A stretch of DNA of 64,000 bases, taken from contig NC_133101.1 in the NCBI RefSeq assembly GCF_022965805.1, positions 9,957,069 to 10,021,068 of the forward strand, read 5' to 3'. The notes beneath the pieces are model-generated. The model saw only the letters and a program-made list of their open reading frames with translations. It was not told the origin of the DNA and did no database searches. Shown here one piece after another: positions 47,400 through 59,424 of the stretch. Source of the DNA: Primulina eburnea. Its lineage: Eukaryota; Streptophyta; Magnoliopsida; Lamiales; Gesneriaceae. The stretch's first letter is position 1. Every line of letters starts with the position of its first letter. The translations under genes and the position numbers were made by a program.

Positions 47400-50164
47400 T
47401 GTAACATCCCGAAAATGTGAAGGTCCACGTGAACCACATACATGCAAGTTATTAAATTTCTTTGATATTTTATTAAATTGTTTTAAGGCATTAAATGCAT
47501 GTTTATTTCTTTAATTTGTATTTAATTGTTTTTATGCATTTTATGCATAATTATTGCATGATAGAGATTTAATTCATAAGATTTTAAAAGTTCATGCAAT
47601 CTAGGATTTTATTTATTATGTGTTTAATTATTTTTATGCATTTTATGCATAATTATTGCATGAAGGATTTAGTTCATGAAATTTTAAAAGTTCACGCATT
47701 AGGATTTCTAGATGCATTTCACGCTCGAACGAGAAATGTAGACTAGGAAATTATCAAAAAAATTATTTTTATTACATGATTAAATTTTATTAATGAATAT
47801 AAGATTTTTCAAAAATGGGTTTTGTTGGGTATTTTTACCTGCATGATTTTATTTTTATCCGGTATGAAAATTTTATCGAGTCGGGAGACTTTTTGAGGGT
47901 TCGACTTATATTTCAAAAATTTTCCAACACGAAATATTTTTTGGGAGCTTGTTTGGACTTAATGGGCCAACTTTTAAACTTGGTTGGCTTAAAACTCTTT
48001 TTTAAACTCTTAAATGACAATTTAGGGCCCATTAGCGATTAATTAACTATTTAAATAATACCCTAAACTAAACCTACACCTACACTACGCCATAGTAGCC
48101 GACACTCCTCTCCAACCACTCCATTCTCTCAGTTTTCCAGCATCCCTCAGCTGCATTTCCTCTTGGTTTTCTCAACAGCAACTCAAGAAAATCTCGGCCA
48201 AGCTCACTTATTGTAGGAAAAATAGTCTCCGGCACTCGTTCTTCGATCCTCTCGCGTCTATAACATCAAAGGCATGCTTTGTATCGTCTTTTCTCACATC
48301 ATACATGTTTATATGCTGTTGTTTTGGTTTCATGTACGAAAATGTTCGATCTAAGCTTTCCATGAAGTATTTTCGGTTCCCATGTGTTTTCTTGCATCTT
48401 CTAATTGTTGTTCACGTTTTTTTTCTGAAATTTCGGCGCAAGGGGCGATGGGTTGCTGATGCTAGGAGGTTGAATCATGTCACAGTTTAATGAACTTGGT
48501 GCTAGAGCCGAATGTGAGTGTAGGTAGCCGTCGGGTTTGGAGTGTGACGCTTCGGCCGTAGCATGTTGTGGGTAGATCGCTTGTTTGGGACGCCCAGATG
48601 TGCAAGGGGCATCCTAAGCTCGGGACCAGGTCCTAAGGGGTCTGAACCGTGGCCTGGGGTGGCTCAAGCATGGCTGAGACTAAGATAGAAGCCGCTTGGT
48701 TGAGGGTGAGCGAGAGGGTCTCGGCCGAGCCTCGGGCATGCTAGCGATCGTGTGTTTGGCTATGGGCTGCATGGAGCCGCGGTTGTGAGCCTAGTGACTC
48801 TAGAGAGATCTGAGTGTGGTCAAGTTGAGCTTCGTTAGTAGATGGTTCCTTCGGTTAAGGGCTAGGATCGAAGCTATTTGGAGAGACGCACCAAGGGTTG
48901 TTTGGGGGAGGGTTTGCTGAAATTTGTACAACCATGATGGTGGTTAGCCGAGGAGCTTGGGGGTTAGATCTCGAATTTTATAGGCTGTAAATGAGGTTAT
49001 TAAGTGTGGTAAAAAGTTGGGGAAGTTTTGGTTAAGTTTCGGTTTGATTCGGGTTAAAACCGGGACCCCGATCCAAGTTTTAAAACGAATCAGTTGAGTT
49101 GTAAAATGGGCTCGAGTTTACGTCTAGGAATGCTTTTAAATATGTTTTGGGACATTTTAAGGAGTTGGTAAGCTTCGGGTCAATTTTTAGAGGTCCATGG
49201 TTAAAACAATAATTTTTGGATTTCCAGGGGCAAAATGGTCATTTTGCACCCAAGATGAGATTTTTGGTCCGGGCAGCGTATTGAGCACAAGTTCATGATA
49301 TTTTAAATGTTTTTGCATCATGATTCACGATTTTTAAGATTTTATGAAAATATACGTTGCATGCTTGAATTTAAAAAAAATTGCATTTGTGCATGATTTT
49401 TATAAGTGATGTAAATGATGATGTTTTGAATGATAGGAATTAGTTGTGGCTATCAAAGTATATATAAATGTTTAAGATGTATATGTAAATGCTGATGATG
49501 AGGCCTAGGCACAGTGGATGGGAAATCATCAGCCACCGGGTACCGCGGTTCTATGTATGAAGGATCCATCGTAAATGATGATGTACGATAATCACCTCTA
49601 ATGAACGAAATTCACCTAAGAAAATGATGAATAATGCATGATGAATGATGATTGAACGATGAGCTGTTTGGACACGTCATAATTTTACACGACATGTTTA
49701 CGTTAGGCTTTTAAAGTTAATGAAAGGTATGTTGATTACAGGATATTTTCACTGCTGTGTGCTATGTATATGTACTTGTTATTCCTAGTATAGGTGTGTT
49801 GAGTCTTTAGACTCACTAGACGTGTGTGATGCAGGTGAGTTTGTTGATGAGGGGACTGCAGGTGCCGAACTCTGAGTAGGCAGACCTAGTGTGGTGACAC
49901 GACCCGAGGACCGCATGTTTTCCGCATTATAGTTTATGAGATTTGAGAGGAGATGAACATTTTCATACGTTGATGATTTTAAGATTTTTACTCGTTTATG
50001 TTTACGTATGATTTTGGATGAGTTTGGTTAATTTAAACTGCATTATTTTCATTGTCAGATAATTATGATTATTTTAAATGTTATTTCGAAAATGTGAACT
50101 TTTAAAATATATATATATATAAAAATATATATATTTCCGTACTATTAAATGAGTAGACGTTTAA
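47400..50164 (+). mobile_element. 3' LTR of the coding-free element
   Basis: Starts TGTAACATCCCG and ends GTAGACGTTTAA, so the terminal CA has become AA. It aligns with LTR 1 throughout and lacks the hAT-like insertion. A piece of the same LTR family (matching from 48032) is found at the right edge of the window. Confidence 0.9.
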
Positions 50165-50169
50165 AATGC

Positions 50170-52758
50170 CATAAAATCTTGCCCTAAAATAAATGTCATA
50201 AATATGTCAAATAATTGAACATAACATCAACAAGATATTTAACAAATCATATAACTCAACATAATCATATTAACAACTATAAAACATATAAATATGTCTA
50301 AAACAAAATTTATACATTATTGTCGTAATTTCCGAACTACACTTGAACCAACTTTGAACCACAACAAGCTCAACTTTGATCTCATCAGCCTAACAAGCAA
50401 GATAATATGCTGAATATTTCATAAATCAATCTACAATAACAAATAATCCATATAAAATTTTTCAAACTTCTCGACTTGAAATATTTTATTAAATATTCAA
50501 CTCAACCGAATACTAATCCAAAAGATACTTATCATACAACTGAAATCCTAACTCAAATTCTCATATTTCACCAGAAAACATTAAGGTGAGATTAGATCAT
50601 TCCGACATTTTCATACACCCGAAAACATAAACCAATACAGCTGGTTCTATCACAGTTTGCAGATTCAGCACTTAATAGAATAAAATTCATATCTAACTCA
50701 TTATTATCTCAAATCAATATCCTCCAATTAGAAATGAAAAAAAATCTCAAACATCTAGCTTTTTCTAGTTGAAAACATATTCAAATACACAATCATTTGT
50801 CCCCAGAATTTATTATAATACATTGCATCAACCCAATTTACGGACAGAATTCTGTAACAGAGTAGTTCTAGGAAATAGGCATGACTATCTCGATTCTTAA
50901 TGGATTAAACGATTTTGGTTTCATTTCGAAGATACTCATAGATCTACCACTTTTATTTGAACCAAAATTCTAGAATCCTAGTGCACATAGCTTATATTAC
51001 CGAAATGTAGTAGGTTTGCATCCCAATTCAAATATAAAATACATTTTAAACACATTTTGGTAGAAAATTCATATTAAATCCATATCTGATTGAAATTCAA
51101 TTATTCCAGTGATTAAAGAAAGCCAACACAGAGCACCGCAAGTCTATTTAGATCATAACTACAAATTTTCAATGAATTAATTGCAGTGACCCAAAAACAA
51201 ACACATTATACCACAAATCTCAACCTTGAACCAAAATGAATCGAAGTGCTTAAAATTTGAATCCTAAAACTTGGTATACCTGCAAACAACTCTTGGGCTA
51301 CAAATTAAAGTTGGAAATGAGATCTTCAAGCCCTAAAGTACACCAAGAAATAAGAAGAAAAGCTGGAATCCACAAGTAGCTCGACCCCTTCCACACGCAA
51401 AGAAACATCTCACATATAGGGCTCCGTGCATATATAAATGAACATAAAAAACAACGATTCATGCTCAAATCGAAGCTACGGATGTAGAAAAAAAATCCTT
51501 ATGAATTTTTGAGTTTCGACATTGGACGGAGAAGTTATGACAATTCTTCTGTTGATGCTACAATAGTGACGTTTCTTCTTCAATTGGAATGAGATATGGG
51601 TGTATGTTTATGCGTGTATTCTTTTATTCACTAATAATGTAATGTGTGCCAGTTTATCCCATTTTTCATTTATTTTGTTCTAGTGTAAACTCCAATATTC
51701 TAAAATATATATTTTTAATACATTTTCTAAATTTATTTGGTATAATTAATTATTTTAATTAATCAACTCAATAATTATTCTAATTATGCCAAATTACCAG
51801 ATAATTAATTATAGTGCCTTACATTTCTCCACCCGTTAAAACGAATTTCGTCCTCGAAATTTCTGTTTATATAAATAAATCTTACACACTATATGAATAC
51901 AACAAGTCAATACTAACAATCAAACATATATGGATAAGATGGTCTCATCTTCTCCTATGTCTCCTAAGGTATGTATGTCTCCTAAGATGCTCTCATCTTC
52001 TCCTCTGTCTCATAAGGTATGATAGGGTACAACTTGGCCATGTTGCATTAGAACACAACCTAGACCTCGACTTGATGCATCAATGCAAACAACAAATCCT
52101 CTCGAGCTACTTGGAATGGTGAGAACTGGTGCAGAAGTCAATCTCTCATTCAATTCAACAAAACTTGACTAACATTCATCAGACCAAGTGAATATCTGAT
52201 TTTATGAGTCAACTGAGCGATATGTTTAGCAATTTTTGAGAAAAAAAATCAATGAATCTACGGTAATAATCATCTAAATCTATGAAACTTCAAATCTCTG
52301 GCACACTGGTCGATATTGCCTAGTTTTATGGTTCGAATAGAAGGTACGGATGTGGGGAACAAAACCCTTCAAGGAAATTTGAGATTTGACGTCGGATGAA
52401 GAAGTTATGGCGATTCTTCTATTGTTGCTACAATAGTGATGAGAAAAGGAGTTGGGGATGGGTTTTCTTCTTTCTTCTTTTATTGGAACTGGAGATTGGT
52501 GTATGTATATGTGTATATTATTTTTATTTACTAATAATAATAATGTGTGTCAATTTATCTCGTTTTTTATTTATTTTGTTATCGTGTGTTATTTGAGCTC
52601 TAGATTTACTTTTCATCCCATTAACTTCGATATTCTAAAATGCATATTTTTAACATACTTTTTAAATTTATTTGACATAATTAATTATTTTAATTAATCA
52701 AGTTAATAATTATTCTAATTATAATAAATTATCAGATAATTAATTATAGAGTCTTACA
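50170..52758 (-). mobile_element. Decayed Gypsy remnant with two related LTR pieces
   Basis: Minus-strand LTR starts are seen at 51823 (TGTAAGGCAC) and 52758 (TGTAAGACTC), each followed by closely related AT-rich sequence with TAATTAATTATC. The first is preceded by the purine tract AACGGGTGGAGAAA. Between them (51990-52330) lies degraded RNase H/RT coding such as VARGFVVCIDASSRGLGCVL with many stops. The left border is unclear; sequence back to 50170 is probably LTR. Confidence 0.6.
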
Positions 52759-53038
52759 TTTCAAAAGCACTCCAGTCACTTCATAAACACTACGTACAAT
52801 CTTATTGCCGGCTTATTTGTTCCGTTTTATGCATGTAATATTCCTGATCACGTAATTATTTAAAAATCTAAATGTAGTAGTTCATACTCTTGCTAGATTT
52901 GCTCTTTTTAATGCTAGTCCTAAGTTTATTTTGAGACTCTTGCTTTGTTTGATTGAACGTCTTTTGGATGATTATTGTAATTCTTTGCATGATTAATGAA
53001 ATTTCTTTTTTTTCTTAATTTTTTTTTTTAAAAAAACT

Positions 53039-54056
53039 TGTTGAGGATCGAAGTTGAGTTTAGGGGGGGGGGGGGGGGGGGTGAATAAACTCTACTCGTT
53101 TTTCTTTCTTTTCTGATGAGGTACTAAAATCCTGTTAGGGATAATAGTTTATCTTGTTGCGAGTACTTTCACCTGATTACAATAAAAGGTGCGGAAATAA
53201 TCTGATGAAGTAGTTGAAAAACAATAAAACAGTAGGCAGCAGTTGTTTATGGAAGTTCGAAGATAAACTCTTCTACCTTTCCCTTTCTCCTGTTTCCAGA
53301 AGGTATAACTAAAAGACTTTGGATATTACAGTACAACTCTTGTACACACCCACTTCAGAAGGACTTATACCTTGGCCTACTGAAACTCTTAGTTTCTTAA
53401 CTCACAAAAATGCGAAACACAAAGTTCTGAAAAGACTCTTTTCAGATTACAAACTCTTCTAGATAAAATATAAGTGATGTAAAGATTGTGAAGAGTGTAA
53501 GAATCAGTAGCACAAGATGATCTTTAAAAGATCAGATATTAGCTATGAAGCGTGTGCTACTTTTCTGTGTTGAACTTTAAGTACTCAAGGAATTTCGAGA
53601 TTTTTCTGATGAGAGATGATGGCTTTTGTTCCTTGAAAAATGATATTATCCGAAGTGTCGTTGCTTATAAGGATTTGATCCATGTATATATAATCGACTG
53701 AGTTCAACGTTCACAATCAGAGGATGTCTCCAGATAACTGATACAATCAGCTTTATTACCAAAAGAAGTTCCTGCAGAAAAGCTATAAAACAATCAGTCT
53801 TGTTTCATACTTAATTGGGTAAAATGCATTAAATGATTCCGTATAGTATTTAATGCTGCAATTAATATTAGTACTAGGAACTCTTTAACGGTAACAATAA
53901 AGGTAGCAACGTTAGGAAACGTCCTCTACTGGTTTTGTATTACTATCCTTTCTACTGGTTTAGTTTTATGAGACCTGTAGCTTCTGATAATTTAGTCTAC
54001 TGTTCTGGTCTGCTGGTTTTAGTTAAACATCGTCACAATAAAATTCATGTCTAACA
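53039..54056 (-). mobile_element. 3' LTR of the Copia element
   Basis: 1,018 bp. In minus sense it starts TGTTAGACATG (54056) and ends CGATCCTCAACA (53039). The tract AAAGGAGGAAAT lies just upstream (54057-54072). A run of 19 G (plus strand, 53063-53081) lies near its 3' end. The 5' partner LTR is outside the window or lost. Confidence 0.85.
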
Positions 54057-54150
54057 ATTTCCTCCTTTGTGGTGATGCCAAAACCTAAACAGTAGAAAGT
54101 TGATAAATAAAGCAGATAATCATTTAAAAATAAAATATCAAAGAAAATGA

Positions 54151-56983
54151 TCAATCAGTTTCAATATCCCTGAAGATGACTTCTTCATTCTGAGGTTCTT
54201 GAAGCCTTCTGTTTGATGGTTCAGCTCCATTTTCTGGTTGTCTGGTTCCTGCTGGATCTCCTCTATCTGGATCTCCTCTATCTTCCCCTTTTTTGGCATC
54301 AGCCGCAACTACATGGGCGAAGAGGTCATTCAGCCTTCCGGATATGTTTTGAATGCCATCGGTTAGCATCTCCAGGTACGGAGTTTGAGCAGAGATGCGA
54401 TTATCCAGTGAAGTGAGAGATTGATTTTGAGAGTCAATCTTGGCATCCATAAGTTCCACGGAAGTAGAAAGTGATCGGAAGAGATCATCATGCTCAGTGA
54501 TTCGGTTGAGTATATCATTTTGAGTCAGCATGATGGTACCGTTAGTTCTCGATATAGTCTGTCTGAAAACGACGGTTTCAGCATACATCTTTTCCATGGT
54601 TTCCGCCGTGTTATAGATGTATTTGCCCATTCGTGTTCTGAAAGATTGAGCACCACTGAATTCCGAAATATTTTCACAGGACATACGTTTCACTAAATCA
54701 GATATGTTGTTGAGTTCCCGTTGTAGACATTCAATATGAAATTCCAGGTTAAATGCATCTGATTCCGGGGAGGGAGTTCGCGCAAGCATGCGTTGCTGAA
54801 TCTCAGAAAGACGAGAGTTCGTCTCAGTCAGATCAGGATGAGGGATAGTCAACGCAGTAGAAACAAGGTTAGCATCCATCAAGGCAGTAGAAGAACCAGG
54901 GTCTGCTGTGCGTTCTTCTGGAATTGTAGAGACAGTAGGTTAAGCAGCAACCAGTGGAAGAACAATTTCTTCAGCGGGAACGGCCAAGTCAGAGGCCAAA
55001 ATTTCTTCCGTTGGTGCAATAACAGCCTGTGATACTGATGGTTCTTCAGTAGAAGGTGCAGAAGTCTGATCCAGAAGAATGTGCATTTCTTCTTGATGAG
55101 CAGCAAAAAAATATCTCTAAATTTGGCAATAAATAAGAGGCATCTGGTTCTGCTATATGTTGTACTGGGGTCGGAGAAGCAGAAGGTGACAATAAAGTAG
55201 TCGGTGCGACTTCCAGAGGAGTAGAGACTGTAGGAACAATCGACTCAATGACTTCTTCGACCGAAGCCAGTTCATGCACAGATATTAGCGATGAGGACTG
55301 AATGGGCCTTGTCGGAGATGCAGGAGTACTGAGAGCAGAAGCCTTTGGGGAGGCTGTGGTCCTTTCCTCAACTGTCTGATTCTGTTGAAAGGCTGGAATA
55401 AGGCCAATGTGATATACAGTAGACTCGCCAAAGCCTTGTTCTTGAGCAAGAAGTTGCTCACGCATCTGTTTGAGTTTGTCAGATAGAATCACAATAACAT
55501 TTTGATTCTGAACAGCAGTAGGAACACTAGGATCAAAATTCGATTCAAGAACCTTCAGAACTGATTCTAGCTTCTGACATTTCAGCTGCTCGAGGATGAA
55601 ACTCCTTCTGCGCAAAGCCTCGATAACATTTTCCGTTTTTGCAAGCTGAAAAATTGTTTTCTCTGCATTCATCATTTTGGCATAGTTCCCTTTGGTCTTA
55701 AAGTAAGCAAAAGAATGGAAAAGACGAACTGAGTGCCACTCATCAAAAAAATTCATATCATCATTTGCAGAGGTTTCAATTTCTGCTAGATGAAGATCAA
55801 CGCCGGTGGTTACTGTTGTTTTGTGTCCAAAAATTGGTGGTTCTTCGACCATTTTCCCTTTGCCTTTATCAGATGAAGAAATAGGCACGATAGGTCGGAA
55901 AGCAGAGGACCCACTAGTTGATTCTCGAATCACTATTCCAGATAATGGCTTGAAAACAGAAGCAGTAGACGGTGCTGGAATAGAAGCAGTAGCTTGTGCA
56001 GTCGCAGAAGTAATGGCTCGAACAGAAGGAACCACTTCTGGAGATACCTGGCTGATAGGTATGTTTTCAATCTCAGACAGTGCTGCTGTCTTCTTGATTT
56101 TAAGAATGGTGCGAGGTTTCTTTTTGGCTGGGGTTGGCACTGGTGGTTGAACAGCAGCAGCAGACTCTTCTGATGCTGTTTTGTCTGAGTCAGTCGAAAT
56201 GATCACTCTTTTCCTCTTAATCGTCCTTTGAGATTTTGGAACCTCAGAAGCAGTTTATCCAATTTCCCTTTTCAAGGCAACAAACTCCGCCATGGTTGGC
56301 TTAGGTCTTAAAGCAAGTACGTTCGCAGCATCAATCATGGTTACTGAAACAACATCCTGACCATTGGTTGAGGCGAAACCAGCATCCTTGAGCATTGCGC
56401 TGATTTGAACAGCGAATCCAGAACTCTTCCTGACAACCATATCCTTCATAATTCTAAATAGAAAATGACTCCAGTCCACTTTGGTTCCCTTAGTGATGGC
56501 AATCATCACTTGAACTTTCTCTTTCGTCAACTTCTCGAAGGTGCCAGCTTTGATTAAAATAGCTTTTGCCACAATATCGGCCAGAATTTGATATTCCATT
56601 TTGAGTAATTTCTTGTGACAAGAGGGAGACACTTCTTCTCCAGAGGCTGAGAACGAGCTAAGCGCAACAGACATATCTGTTTTGGAAATATCAGATAGTT
56701 CAGAAATACCTGAGAGTGGAAGAAGGAAGGTCGCTCCTAGAAGTGCGGCATCAATAGAGATAGATGCATCTCCTTGAGAGTGAACAATCTTTCCTTCATG
56801 TACTGACGCTTTAGCGTAAAAATCCAGAAGAGCATTTTTGTAAATTACGGCTGGTGCTTCCAGGAATTTTCTGAGTCCCGATTTCTCAATGTCTTGAAAC
56901 ATTTTAACGAGATTCTTATCCTTGATGTTGAGAACAGAGGCAAAATTGAATTAATAGGCGTTAAGAGTGTATGCTCCAGCCAT
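54151..56983 (-). pseudogene. Large extra ORF of the Copia element, downstream of pol
   Basis: About 940 codons in pol sense. It starts with ATG at 56983 (MAGAYTLNAY). The first 245 codons look like a folded domain (MFQDIEKSGLRKFLEAPAVI, LLGATFLLPLSGISE, ILADIVAKAILIKAG). A long Pro/Ser/Thr/Ala-rich linker follows, then helical, coiled-coil-like stretches (IECLQRELNNISDLVKRMS, ILNRITEHDDLFRSL) and an acidic tail. It is broken by TAA at codon 11, TAA at 56255, a one-base slip in the T-run near 55110 and TAA near 54940. I recognise no enzyme. Its place fits the env-like or additional ORF of Sireviruses, but I see no signal peptide or membrane span, so a true envelope is doubtful. Confidence 0.7.
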
Positions 56984-57566
56984 TTCTGTATAAGAATAGA
57001 AGCATATATAATTTGCAGTAGTTAGAGATGATAGAGAGAAATCAGTAGCTGAATAACGATAGTTATGAACCAGTAAAGGGGAAAAGGTGAAATTAAAAAA
57101 ATATAAAGCCGTCAAATAAACATAAAGACACGTGTCAGTATGTTTTAGGTTGAGTGTTTGAAAAGTTTTGCAGAAACTGTCAGATATACGAATGATTTTG
57201 AAAATTTGAAAAAGAGGCGGGCTGTCCAGACGGTTACTTAAAGAAATCAGAATAGGATTTGTCGTTTTATGATAATGTCTGCTGGAAATTTCATGGTGCT
57301 GAAAAATTTGAGCACTTTGACAAAAATCAGCAGACTTGTAGTTTTATCGAAAAGACAAACATTCTATCTGTTTTCTGAAAATGTGTCAAACTCTTAGTCT
57401 GACTAAAATATTGTTCCCCCTCGGTAAATGCAACTAATAAGTGGTCATAATTGCGACAGGTGACTCTTGGCCATCTTTCAATCTGAACCGTCGAAATGAA
57501 CAGTCGCAAGGGTCTTTGTTTCTTCTGTAAATACCTGCACAACTGGAACGAGATAAAACACACACA

Positions 57567-57824
57567 ATGAAAGCTCAAGATAAAGGAAAGTTTGAATTGG
57601 ATCCAGGATTCGAAGCAAAAATATTCAGAGAGAAGTTTGAGGATATCATTATCTACTTAATGATCCTTGAAACACACTCCTGGAATTGTAGTTTCCTCAG
57701 TCAAGCAAATCTGTTGCTTCGATTAAATTTGAAATGTAGCAACGATTCTTTCCAGCGGCATGCTAATGCAATAAGAGAGTGCTGGTGGATTGATGATGCT
57801 GAAATCATCTATGATGCCCTGTAA
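57567..57824 (+). CDS. Small antisense ORF in the Copia element (85 codons)
   Basis: I do not recognise this protein. It runs against the element's coding strand, between the extra ORF and pol. It starts MKAQDKGKFELDPGFEAKIF and has AIRECWWIDDAEIIYDAL at the end, with helical, charged composition. A TATA-like GTAAATACC lies about 40 bp upstream and the leader has A/C-rich sequence typical before plant start codons. Antisense additional ORFs are known in some plant LTR elements. Expression is not shown. Confidence 0.45.
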   Translation: MKAQDKGKFELDPGFEAKIFREKFEDIIIYLMILETHSWNCSFLSQANLLLRLNLKCSNDSFQRHANAIRECWWIDDAEIIYDAL

Positions 57825-58348
57825 GGCAACTAAAAAATACATTAGTGCTGACAAGACCCAAGCTTGCTAGATTCTTTCTAGGCCTTGAGCTTGCTGGAGT
57901 CTCTGGTTCCTGTTGAAGTACTTTGCCATCAAATTGCAGGGAGCTCCTATGACTGAAGACAAAAACTAAATGTAACGCTACTGGTTAAATAGCAGTTGTA
58001 GATCTACTGTTTTTACTTCTGCATCGTGTAATGTACTGGAATGGTTTCTAATAAAATTTCAGTTTACGTACTTGAGATTTCTTTCTGCTTTTCTGCAAAT
58101 AACTTACTGTTAGCTAAATAAAACAGATAACTGATGAATAATGAGTTAGATTTAGAAGAAGAGAGGTTGTCTTATAATAGCTTCTACTGGAAAATATGAA
58201 AAGCCCTGTTTTGTTAATAAGATAAATTGTCTTCTGCATCTGACAGATCTCTTATAATCAGAAAAGTGTTCTTTCTAAATTAATGATATTTATGATAAAT
58301 GAACTGTCAATGGTCAGTCATAGGACACTTTAGTATCCTTTACTACTG

Positions 58349-58834
58349 ATGACATTATCTCGATTTCTGGTGCTTATGACATCTATAAATAAGAACAAAA
58401 AGGTTGAGTCAAATAGTCACAAGAGAATGGAAAAGGAAAACAGTCCTGGTCTGGCCGAGGAGTTTATAATGGAAGTGACTGCTGCTCGGAAGCAAGTGAT
58501 AGAGGACAAGGTGCTGGAAAAGACACTCTCCACCTGGACTAAACTCCAGGAGCTTCAATCCACTTTTGAAAGTGGGGTGTGCGGTACTAATAAGCAGCTG
58601 GTAGCAATGCAAAAACATTATCGACGTCTTCAAAGTGCTGACAGTGTAGATGTCTTCTCTGATGATGGTGTTTACCTCCTTATGCTTTTAAAAGAGTATA
58701 GGACTCTAAAAAGAATAGCTATATCAGAGGAGTTTTTGCGTACCTCCACCGGAGAGCTAACTACTTGGTTGGCTTTCTGGAGGGAGTATATTAAGGATGA
58801 AGTGAAGATTGTACGCCCTCGTTTTTATCGTTAA
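58349..58834 (+). CDS. Antisense ORF in the Copia element (161 codons, or 136 from the second site)
   Basis: Unrecognised, probably helical protein on the strand opposite pol. A frame-opening ATG lies at 58349, but CTATAAATA at 58383-58391 fits a TATA box and makes ATG 58426 (MEKENSPGLAEEFIMEV) the likelier start. Segments include LEKTLSTWTKLQELQSTFES and FSDDGVYLLMLLKEYRTLKR; it ends in PRFYR. It is intact while pol and the extra ORF around it carry stops, which is worth noting. It has no similarity by eye to the ORF at 57567. Confidence 0.5.
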   Translation: MTLSRFLVLMTSINKNKKVESNSHKRMEKENSPGLAEEFIMEVTAARKQVIEDKVLEKTLSTWTKLQELQSTFESGVCGTNKQLVAMQKHYRRLQSADSVDVFSDDGVYLLMLLKEYRTLKRIAISEEFLRTSTGELTTWLAFWREYIKDEVKIVRPRFYR

Positions 58835-58949
58835 TGAAGTTTCATATTTTTTCTGCCGATTTTTCTTTCTCCTGTCTATTATTTTCTGCAAAATAAGTCT
58901 TAAAGAAATAGAGGAACTTTCAACACAATAATGAAGATAACAAATAATT

Positions 58950-59424
58950 AATTTAAGTCTATTAATCCAAGAGAGTTTCGAAAATAAGAAAACTTATTTT
59001 CTGGCAAGGGTTTTGTAAAGATATCTGCTGTTTGTTGATCAGTAGACACGAATTCCAGACGAATGTCCTTCTTCTGCACATGATCTCTAATGAAGTGATG
59101 TCTGATGTCAATGTGCTTCGTTCTGGAAGGAAGTACTGGATTTTGTGTGATTGCAATTGCACTGGTATTATCACAGAATGTAGGTGATTCGGAGGCTTGA
59201 ATCCCATAGTCTCTTAATTGTTGCTGAATCCATAATATCTGAGAGCAGCAGCTTCCATCAGCCAGATATTCTGCTTCTGCAGTAGATGTGGCTATGGAAG
59301 TCTGCTTCTTGCTAAACCAGGATATCAGCCTATCACCAAGAAATTAACAAAAGCCACTCGTGCTTTTTCGGTCTAATTTGCAACCTGCATAATCTGCATC
59401 TGAATATCCAATAAGATTTAGCGA
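58950..59424 (-). pseudogene. Copia RNase H
   Basis: Continues the RT frame after a stop near 59424: LIGYSDADYAGCKLDRKSTS, then STAEAEYLADGSCCSQILW, FCDNTSAIAITQNPVLPSRT and TKHIDIRHHFIRDH, ending near 58950 with the ADIFTKPLPENKF C-terminal motif. Further stops interrupt it (for example after SGFC). Confidence 0.85.

Larger units (their letters stand above)
41521..50164 (+). mobile_element. Coding-free LTR retroelement (LARD-like), complete with target duplication
   Basis: LTR 1 at 41521-44853 and LTR 2 at 47400-50164 are direct repeats. AATGC precedes LTR 1 (41516-41520) and follows LTR 2 (50165-50169). A tRNA-Met-like primer site TGGTATTAGAAC (44856-44867) follows LTR 1, and a purine tract GGAGGGTAGAT precedes LTR 2. 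The 2.5-kb interior has no gag or pol frame. Large LTRs and a coding-free core fit the large retrotransposon derivative class, which depends on enzymes of another element. Confidence 0.88.

Noticed and set aside
52396..52697. Phe/Leu-rich frames that look membrane-like
   Set aside because: They lie in T-rich LTR sequence of a decayed Gypsy element and are not kept in the related LTR piece at 51500-51823.
54151..56983. Calling the extra Copia ORF a true envelope gene
   Set aside because: No signal peptide, membrane span or cleavage site is visible; only its position resembles env-like genes.
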